A DNA stretch of 5,093 nt from Gemmatimonadota bacterium (GTDB lineage Bacteria > ARS69): NCBI GenBank assembly GCA_020431545.1, contig JAGQIB010000032.1, positions 1 through 5,093 of the forward strand, read 5' to 3'. Of this stretch, positions 1-3,721 are shown one piece after another (position 1 is the stretch's first letter; each line of letters opens with the position of its first letter). The translations under genes were made by a program, and so were the position numbers. Under the pieces are notes generated by a model. It was not told where the DNA came from and made no database searches. It saw only the letters and a program-made list of their open reading frames with translations.

Positions 1-44
1 ACCGCCATCGAGTCGTCGTCTTCCACGATCAAGAGTCGCGCCAT
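1..44 (-). CDS. Response regulator, N-terminal fragment (runs off left edge)
   Basis: Only the first 14 codons and part of a fifteenth are in the window. They translate to MARLLIVEDDDSMA, the classic first beta-strand of a receiver (REC) domain followed by the acidic cluster that binds Mg2+ near the phosphorylated Asp. The ATG at 44-42 is preceded by an AGGAGGG ribosome binding site (57-51) with a 6-nt spacer. The gene lies 11 nt downstream of the histidine kinase, in the same direction, so it is very probably the cognate regulator that receives phosphate from it. The output domain (DNA-binding or other) lies outside the window and cannot be named. Confidence 0.88.
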   Translation of the reverse strand, partial: MARLLIVEDDDSMA

Positions 45-58
45 CAGACTCCCTCCTA
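45..58 (-). promoter_or_regulatory. Ribosome binding site overlapping the kinase stop codon
   Basis: On the minus strand the kinase stop TAG (58-56) runs directly into the Shine-Dalgarno sequence AGGAGGG (57-51) of the downstream response regulator, 6 nt before its ATG. The shared bases imply translational coupling of kinase and regulator from one mRNA. The coupling is inferred; the overlap is read directly. Confidence 0.8.
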
Positions 59-1717
59 CTCCTGGCGGTCGGCGCCGTTCGCGCCGGGACGCCGGCCGGG
101 CTGGATCGGCAGGCGCACGGTGATGAGGGTCCCGTCTCCGGGTTCGCTGTCCACGTCCACGGTGCCGCCGTGCGCACGCATCACGTGCTGCACGATCGCG
201 AGGCCGAGGCCGCTGCCCTTCACGTCGTGTACGAGCGCCGACCCCACCCGATGGAAGCGCTCGAACACGTGCTTCTGCTCTTTCTGGGGAATGCCGACTC
301 CCCAGTCGCGCACGGTGCAGTAGGCCGACCCTTCGTCGCGCCCGACGTCCACGCGGATCCGCCGCGAATCGCCCGAGTACTTGATCGCGTTGTCCACGAG
401 GTTGTACACGACCTGGCCGATCGCCGCCTCGTCCATCTCGATCAGGGGGAGCGGCGTGTCCGGGCCGTGCCGCTCGAACGTGAAGTCCCTGCCGGCGCTG
501 CGGAGCTCGAACGACTCCACCACCGAGTCCACCACGTCCTCGAGCTGGCCCTCCACGAAGCGGTACTCCTTGCGGCCGGACTCGATGCGCGAGAAATCGA
601 GGATGTTGTCGACGAGCTGCGAGAGACGTCGACTCTCGGACTCGATGTGCTCGCCGTACTCGCGCACCTTCTCCGGCGACGACGCCCGCCCGAGACGCAG
701 CAGCTCGGAGAACGTGCGAATCGAGGCGAGCGGAGTCCGGAGCTCGTGCGACACGTTCGACACGAACTCGGACTTCAGGTCGGAGAGCTGCATGGCCCGG
801 TTCGCCGCCCGCATCGTGAGGACGATGCCGCCGAGCAGCGCGGCCGCGAGCGCGATCGAAAGCGTCATGTTGAATGCGAAGCCGGCGCGGGCCCAGCGCT
901 CCGGTCCCACGTCGGGCGCGGCGAGCGACACCGTCCACTCGCGGAACACGAGCGGAAACGCGGCGTGCGTGGGCTCCATGTCTCCGGCGCCCCGGTGATC
1001 CGGGATGTCGCCGGTGGCGAACACGAGGTCGCCCTGCCCGTCGCGCACCATGACCACCACGTCGCCGCTTGCACGCTCGGGGAAGTGCTCCTGGAGCTTG
1101 CGACGGATCACGTCCGGCAGGAGCACGTTCCGGAACCAGTCCTCGTCCAGCACCATGCCCGCCGCGCCGACGACGCGTCGATCGGGACCGAGGACGGGCT
1201 GCACGAGAATCCGGTGATCGAGGTCGCGCTCGGTGACGGAAAGCTCGGCGGTCTGCTGCGGGCGACTGCCCACGTGCAGCATCTGGAGCGGCGAGACCGC
1301 GACCACGATCGCGAGGCCTTCCTCCGTGGTGAGCACGGGGAGCAGGTGCGGGCTGTTCTCGTCGTACATAAAGAAGTGGCCGAACTGCTCGCCGGAGTAG
1401 TCCACCACGAACAGGCGACGGATGCCGTCGCGCGGGACCTCGCTCCAGTACTTCGCGATCGCGACCTCGGTGTCCGAGAACAGTCGATCGGGAACCCGCA
1501 GGCATCGCTCGGCCGCCGAGCGATAGAAGAACTCGACCTCGGCGCCGACCGAGCTCACGAACGTGTCCATCGCCGCGCGGTGCGCCAGTGCCGTCATGTC
1601 GCGAAGGCGCTGCAGCCACACATACTGGAGCGCGAGCAGCAACGCGAGCGACGCCGTGACCGCGAGGAATCCGAGGACGAGGGTGCGGCGGCGGCCGAGG
1701 AGTGACGAGCCGGGCAT
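56..1717 (-). CDS. Membrane-bound sensor histidine kinase
   Basis: This 553-residue inner-membrane kinase would sense a signal outside the cytoplasm, autophosphorylate on His and pass phosphate to the response regulator encoded just downstream. Residues 12-34 form a first membrane helix, about 40-280 an extracytoplasmic sensor region, and about 281-302 a second helix. The HisKA dimerisation domain follows, with H-box SHELRTPL (phospho-acceptor H324). The HATPase_c domain carries the N-box NLVDNAIKYS (from N439), G1 box DWGVGI (471-476), F-box FERF (485-488) and G2 box GSGLGL (501-506), so all catalytic boxes are intact. No HAMP domain is evident: only about 15 residues separate the second helix from HisKA. 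The sensor region is large and matches no domain I can name with confidence; paired beta-rich stretches such as VVMVRDGQGDLVFATG suggest a Cache- or PAS-like fold. The ATG at 1717 is supported by GGAGG 4 nt upstream. The ligand is unknown. Confidence 0.95.
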   Translation of the reverse strand: MPGSSLLGRRRTLVLGFLAVTASLALLLALQYVWLQRLRDMTALAHRAAMDTFVSSVGAEVEFFYRSAAERCLRVPDRLFSDTEVAIAKYWSEVPRDGIRRLFVVDYSGEQFGHFFMYDENSPHLLPVLTTEEGLAIVVAVSPLQMLHVGSRPQQTAELSVTERDLDHRILVQPVLGPDRRVVGAAGMVLDEDWFRNVLLPDVIRRKLQEHFPERASGDVVVMVRDGQGDLVFATGDIPDHRGAGDMEPTHAAFPLVFREWTVSLAAPDVGPERWARAGFAFNMTLSIALAAALLGGIVLTMRAANRAMQLSDLKSEFVSNVSHELRTPLASIRTFSELLRLGRASSPEKVREYGEHIESESRRLSQLVDNILDFSRIESGRKEYRFVEGQLEDVVDSVVESFELRSAGRDFTFERHGPDTPLPLIEMDEAAIGQVVYNLVDNAIKYSGDSRRIRVDVGRDEGSAYCTVRDWGVGIPQKEQKHVFERFHRVGSALVHDVKGSGLGLAIVQHVMRAHGGTVDVDSEPGDGTLITVRLPIQPGRRPGANGADRQE

Positions 1718-1751
1718 CGAGCCTCCGGGGCGAACCGGGCGCGCAACCGCC

Positions 1752-1772
1752 CGGGGTGGAACTTGCTATGAT
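1752..1772 (+). promoter_or_regulatory. Possible plus-strand promoter (extended -10 or sigma-54-like)
   Basis: TGCTATGAT at 1764-1772 matches an extended -10 element (TGn plus 5 of 6 bases of TATAAT). The same stretch also fits the sigma-54 GG-N10-GC rule, with GG at 1753-1754 and GC within TTGCT at 1765-1766, although the bases after GG do not match TGGCAC well. Either reading would give the PDZ-protein gene a leader of about 200 nt. Both are sequence matches only; the two interpretations are alternatives and neither is proven. Confidence 0.25.
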
Positions 1773-1785
1773 CTTACCGCGACCC

Positions 1786-1970
1786 CGAGCGAGTCGGCGC
1801 GAATCCGGAGGATCCGGCGCCGGGCCGCCGGGGTGGTTTACGGCCCGTTGACAACATAGACATCTCTTTACCCGCCCGCGAGCGACGTTTACCGACCCCC
1901 GGCCGTAGGATGAAGGACGTGGGCAGCGGGCAGCCGAGCCGGCCGGGGGGCCGCGCCGGGGACTCGCTCG
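1786..1970. repeat. 10-bp perfect inverted repeat spanning the PDZ-gene leader
   Basis: CGAGCGAGTC at 1786-1795 is perfectly complementary to GACTCGCTCG at 1961-1970, with 165 bp between the arms. The right arm abuts the AGGAGG Shine-Dalgarno sequence (1971-1976) of the PDZ-protein gene. If transcription starts near 1779, both arms would be in the mRNA and could form a long-range stem beside the ribosome binding site. In GC-rich DNA a chance match is quite possible. Confidence 0.35.
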
Positions 1971-1976
1971 AGGAGG
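1971..1976 (+). promoter_or_regulatory. Strong Shine-Dalgarno site of the PDZ-protein gene
   Basis: AGGAGG lies 7 nt upstream of the ATG at 1984. It fixes the start codon and predicts efficient translation. Confidence 0.85.
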
Positions 1977-1983
1977 TACCAAG

Positions 1984-2460
1984 ATGCGCAAGGTCATTCT
2001 CTCGCTGGCGATCGTGGCCCTCGCGGCCGGCCTCGCGAGCGCGGGCGACTCCGACGAGAAGTGCACGGCTTCCACCCAGGATTGCCTGAACTCCATGACC
2101 AAGTACTGGAAGGAGCACGGCTGGGTCGGCGTGGAGCTCGACAAGGCCGACGCCGGCGAAGGCATGAAGGTCACGCGCGTGGTGGCCGACAGTCCGGCGT
2201 CCGCGGTCGGCATCCACGAGGGCGACGTGCTCATCGCCATGAACGGTATCGAGCTGGCCGAGGAGAACAACGACAAGCTCGAGGCCGAGCGCAAGGGCTG
2301 GACCGTGGGTGCGCAGGTGCAGTGGACGATGCTGCGCGACGGCAAGAAGAAGAACTTCGACATCACGCTCGCGTCGATGCCGGCCGACGTGCTCGCGGCG
2401 TGGATCGGTCACCACATGATGCAGCACGCGGAGCTCGCGACGGCGTCGCCGACGAGCTGA
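1984..2460 (+). CDS. Small exported PDZ-domain protein
   Basis: This 158-residue protein starts with a clear Sec signal peptide: basic MRK, a hydrophobic core (residues 4-16) and an ASA cleavage site after A20. The mature form is therefore outside the cytoplasm. It opens with a CX6C pair (C27, C34) in KCTASTQDC that could form a disulfide. A single PDZ domain covers about 47-130, with peptide-binding loop WVGVELD (47-53) and the typical SPASAVGIHEGDVLIAMNG segment (70-88). The C-terminal tail is a predicted helix with several His and Met (IGHHMMQHAE). No protease domain is present, so it is not a DegP- or CtpA-type enzyme; it is more likely a binding or adaptor protein. It is divergent from the kinase and has its own terminator, so it is probably monocistronic. 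A link to the kinase's signal is possible but unproven. Partner and exact role are unknown. Confidence 0.92.
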   Translation: MRKVILSLAIVALAAGLASAGDSDEKCTASTQDCLNSMTKYWKEHGWVGVELDKADAGEGMKVTRVVADSPASAVGIHEGDVLIAMNGIELAEENNDKLEAERKGWTVGAQVQWTMLRDGKKKNFDITLASMPADVLAAWIGHHMMQHAELATASPTS

Positions 2461-2536
2461 TCCTCGTGCCTGTTTCGGGTGGCGTCGCGTGCGCGGCCCG
2501 TGAGTCGGATGAACGTCCGGAAGGCAACGAACGACC

Positions 2537-2565
2537 GGGGCCGGTGGAGACACCGGCCCCCTTTT
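2537..2565 (+). terminator. Intrinsic terminator of the PDZ-protein gene
   Basis: A perfect 10-bp stem, GGGGCCGGTG (2537-2546) with CACCGGCCCC (2551-2560), closes a GAGA tetraloop of the stable GNRA class and is followed by C and TTTT (2562-2565). It lies 76 nt after the PDZ-protein stop codon. The T run is on the plus strand only, so it acts mainly on plus-strand transcripts. Confidence 0.92.
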
Positions 2566-2635
2566 CGTGCGCGGAGAGCGTGACGACGTTGTCCACCCCA
2601 GTCGCGGCGAGACGGCTGATGTGTCCTTGTGGGAA

Positions 2636-2700
2636 GCGGAGAGGACGGGATCCGAGAACGTGGAGGCGACGCCTGAAATCCGAACCCGAGTCCTCTCCGC
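2636..2700 (-). terminator. Long hairpin downstream of the precursor gene, no T tract
   Basis: An 11-bp perfect inverted repeat, GCGGAGAGGAC (2636-2646) and GTCCTCTCCGC (2690-2700), encloses 43 nt. Inside, GGG/CCC (2647-2649 with 2685-2687) extends the stem after a 2-nt bulge, and AGGC/GCCT (2664-2667 with 2671-2674) forms a small tip. On the minus strand the structure begins 22 nt after the precursor stop codon, the place for a terminator or a 3' stabilising hairpin. There is no run of T on either side, so simple intrinsic termination is doubtful. The region 2461-2722 holds no gene that I can see apart from this and the upstream terminator. Confidence 0.5.
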
Positions 2701-2722
2701 GATGCGCCTCCTCAGGAACCGA

Positions 2723-2935
2723 CTAGCCGCAGGCCGGGTCGCAGGACGAACATCCGTTGAGGATCGTGACGGACGCCGTCGGGTCGTTGATGCACGGATC
2801 CGACGGATGACGGACGGTGCAGCCGTTCGGCACCTGCGCCGTCCAGTTCGGCGGAAGACCGCCGACGACCTTGTCTCCCTGCTCCGTGGAGAGCAGGCGA
2901 ATCCTCTGCCGCGTCAAGCCGAGCTTCTTGTTCAT
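2723..2935 (-). CDS. Lanthipeptide-type RiPP precursor peptide
   Basis: This gene encodes a 70-residue peptide starting MNKKLGLTRQRIRLLS. Residues 1-26 look like the leader of Bacteroidota-type class I lanthipeptides: K-K-L-x-L, then I-R-x-L-S, ending V-V-G-G (23-26), the usual cleavage site for a double-glycine (C39) protease. The core, residues 27-70, has five Cys (39, 48, 62, 65, 69) and eight Ser/Thr (T32, T40, S45, T53, S55, T57, S63, S64), enough for several thioether rings. It ends SSCDPACG. The ATG at 2935 is chosen because AGGAGG (2948-2943) sits 7 nt upstream and the leader motif begins there; a longer reading from 2989 would add 18 unrelated residues. A LanC-type cyclase on the same strand supports the assignment. 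The modifying dehydratase is not visible, so the lanthipeptide class is inferred. A disulfide-only or other RiPP product is the main alternative. Confidence 0.88.
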   Translation of the reverse strand: MNKKLGLTRQRIRLLSTEQGDKVVGGLPPNWTAQVPNGCTVRHPSDPCINDPTASVTILNGCSSCDPACG

Positions 2936-2942
2936 GATCGAA

Positions 2943-2948
2943 CCTCCT
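2943..2948 (-). promoter_or_regulatory. Shine-Dalgarno site that fixes the precursor start
   Basis: AGGAGG on the minus strand lies 7 nt upstream of the ATG at 2935-2933. It selects this start over the in-frame upstream ATG at 2989, which lies before the predicted promoter and has no comparable site in view. Confidence 0.82.
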
Positions 2949-2955
2949 CGCCCCA

Positions 2956-2989
2956 CCACGATGATTGCACTCGTGGATGAGCGAATCAC
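2956..2989 (-). promoter_or_regulatory. Candidate precursor promoter overlapped by a 21-bp dyad
   Basis: On the minus strand, GTGATT (2989-2984) and AATCAT (2966-2961) are separated by 17 bp and resemble -35 and -10 boxes (3 of 6 and 4 of 6 matches). The -10 is preceded by TGC, giving an extended -10 form. The predicted start would be near 2953, just ahead of the ribosome binding site. The -10 lies within a perfect dyad, CCACGA (2956-2961), 9 nt, TCGTGG (2971-2976), a plausible repressor operator. Promoter and operator are both predictions. Confidence 0.35.
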
Positions 2990-3007
2990 GGATTCCTCCC
3001 GGGCCGC

Positions 3008-3028
3008 CTCTCAGCCCGGGTGTGAGAG
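3008..3028. repeat. Second 21-bp dyad upstream of the precursor
   Basis: CTCTCA (3008-3013) and TGAGAG (3023-3028) form a perfect 6-bp inverted repeat with a 9-nt spacer, the same geometry as the dyad at 2956-2976 but with different sequence. The two are offset by 52 bp. It could be a regulator site upstream of the precursor promoter, or chance. Confidence 0.3.
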
Positions 3029-3049
3029 TGGACGGACGTTCGGTGCCAT

Positions 3050-3161
3050 TTCCGATTCGCCGGCCCCCCGGGCGACCACATGATTTCGCGGCGGCCACGC
3101 TGGCGAGCTGGTCCTCGCTTCGTGCGGGCAGCGTCGCGCGGCGCGGGCCGTCGAATCGGAA
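3050..3161. repeat. 10-bp perfect inverted repeat in the precursor/FlgD-like divergent region
   Basis: TTCCGATTCG (3050-3059) and CGAATCGGAA (3152-3161) are perfect reverse complements, about 102 bp apart centre to centre. The arms are half A+T, which stands out in this GC-rich sequence. The pair lies between two divergent genes (starts at 2935 and 3224), so shared regulator sites are conceivable. Otherwise 3029-3171 shows no gene and no RNA that I recognise. Confidence 0.3.
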
Positions 3162-3171
3162 GAACGCCGCC

Positions 3172-3201
3172 TTGACCCGGCGACTCCGCGGCGACTACGC
3201 T
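3172..3201 (+). promoter_or_regulatory. Candidate promoter of the FlgD-like gene
   Basis: TTGACC (3172-3177, 5 of 6 matches to the -35 consensus) is followed after 18 bp by TACGCT (3196-3201, matching TATAAT at first, second and last base), a pattern often seen in GC-rich bacteria. Transcription would start near 3208, leaving a short leader with GAGG (3214-3217) before the TTG start at 3224. Confidence 0.45.
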
Positions 3202-3223
3202 CGGACATCTTCCGAGGTAGCCC

Positions 3224-3721
3224 TTGCAACTCGTCGCGGCCCTGCTTCTACTTCCCCTTCCCACGTCCGACTGGTCGCCGCTCCCGATCACCGGCGAGGC
3301 GCAGGTCGATGCCGTGGCGGTCTCCCGGGCGGACCCGGCGCACGTGTTCCTGTGGACGGGCATTGCCTACCGCTCCGCACGCGACTGGCCCGCACTTCCC
3401 TCGAACGAGCCTGCGCGCGACTCGCCGACCTCGACCGGCCGCGAAGGCGTCCTCTCGCTCCGCGCCACGCCGAATCCGTTCCGCATGGACACCGAACTCC
3501 GGTTCCTCCTCCCCGAGGCGGGTCGCGCGCGGATCGAGATCTTCGACACGAGCGGCCGCCGAGTGATGACCCTGCTCGACGGACCGGTCGCCCGGGGTGA
3601 GCGCATGATCCGCTGGTCCGGGCGGAACGACCGGGGGCAGCGCGTGGCGGCGGGCGTCTACTTCGTCCGGTTGAACGCTCCCGGGATCACTCGGTCGGAG
3701 CGGGTGATCCGGGTGCGGTGA
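3224..3721 (+). CDS. Short FlgD-Ig-like (T9SS-like C-terminal) domain protein
   Basis: The last 90 of 165 residues (about 77-165) form a FlgD-type Ig-like domain: ATPNPF (81-86), LRFLLPEAGRARIEIFDTSGR (split by the strand turn near 100), IRWSGRNDRGQ (129-139), and VAAGVYFVRL (141-150) ending ERVIRVR. In FCB-group and related bacteria this domain ends large secreted or surface proteins. Residues about 17-58 (DWSPLP, VDAVAVSRADP, YRSARDW) resemble one blade of a BNR/sortilin-type propeller, so the gene may be a shrunken descendant of a longer protein. The TTG start is supported by GAGG 6 nt upstream; a stop (3218-3220) rules out a longer reading. The N-terminus is hydrophobic (VAALLLLPLP) but lacks basic residues, so export is plausible, not certain. 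It overlaps the cyclase gene tail-to-tail by 35 bp. A role in peptide maturation is not indicated. Confidence 0.75.
   Translation: MQLVAALLLLPLPTSDWSPLPITGEAQVDAVAVSRADPAHVFLWTGIAYRSARDWPALPSNEPARDSPTSTGREGVLSLRATPNPFRMDTELRFLLPEAGRARIEIFDTSGRRVMTLLDGPVARGERMIRWSGRNDRGQRVAAGVYFVRLNAPGITRSERVIRVR
3680..3713. terminator. Hairpin in the tail-to-tail gene overlap
   Basis: GGATCAC (3684-3690) pairs with GTGATCC (3704-3710) around a 13-nt loop, and CCC (3680-3682) can pair with GGG (3711-3713) past one bulged base. It sits where the plus-strand FlgD-like gene and the minus-strand cyclase converge and could stop transcription on both strands. Neither side has a T run, so it would be a weak or factor-assisted terminator. 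It also lies in coding sequence, so the symmetry may be incidental. Confidence 0.3.

Larger units (their letters stand above)
1718..1983. promoter_or_regulatory. Divergent intergenic region between kinase and PDZ-protein gene
   Basis: These 266 bp must hold the promoters for the minus-strand kinase/regulator operon and the plus-strand PDZ-protein gene. Plus-strand candidates are an extended -10, TGCTATGAT (1764-1772), with no good -35, and an isolated perfect -35 hexamer TTGACA (1848-1853) without a good -10 at 17-18 bp. For the kinase, TAAGAT (1776-1771, minus strand) is a possible -10. None makes a convincing two-box promoter, so exact starts cannot be assigned. I see no coding sequence here. 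A 10-bp inverted repeat (1786-1795 and 1961-1970) is listed separately. Confidence 0.5.

Noticed and set aside
170..1705. A 511-codon open frame on the plus strand
   Set aside because: It is antisense to the histidine kinase, which has every catalytic box intact. The translation is rich in Arg, His, Glu and Val, typical of the mirror frame of GC-rich coding DNA, and shows no domain.
1774..2553. A 259-codon open frame on the minus strand
   Set aside because: It covers the PDZ-protein gene, its terminator and the intergenic region. The plus-strand gene has a signal peptide, a PDZ domain and a strong ribosome binding site; this frame has none of these.
2566..2722. A second precursor peptide next to the first
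   Set aside because: I looked for another leader-like start on the minus strand. There is a GGAGG-like sequence near 2704-2711, but no start codon follows at proper distance and no leader or GG motif appears.
2061..2726. A 221-codon plus-strand frame
   Set aside because: It is out of frame with the PDZ gene, runs through the terminator and into the precursor's 3' end, and has low-complexity Arg/Gly content.
2936..2989. Longer N-terminus for the precursor, from the ATG at 2989
   Set aside because: The extra 18 residues do not belong to the leader family, and the strong AGGAGG at 2948-2943 with the proper spacing points to the ATG at 2935.
2965..3600. A 211-codon plus-strand frame between precursor and cyclase
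   Set aside because: It overlaps the FlgD-like gene out of frame and encodes Arg/Pro-rich sequence without a domain; the FlgD-Ig frame is clearly the real one.
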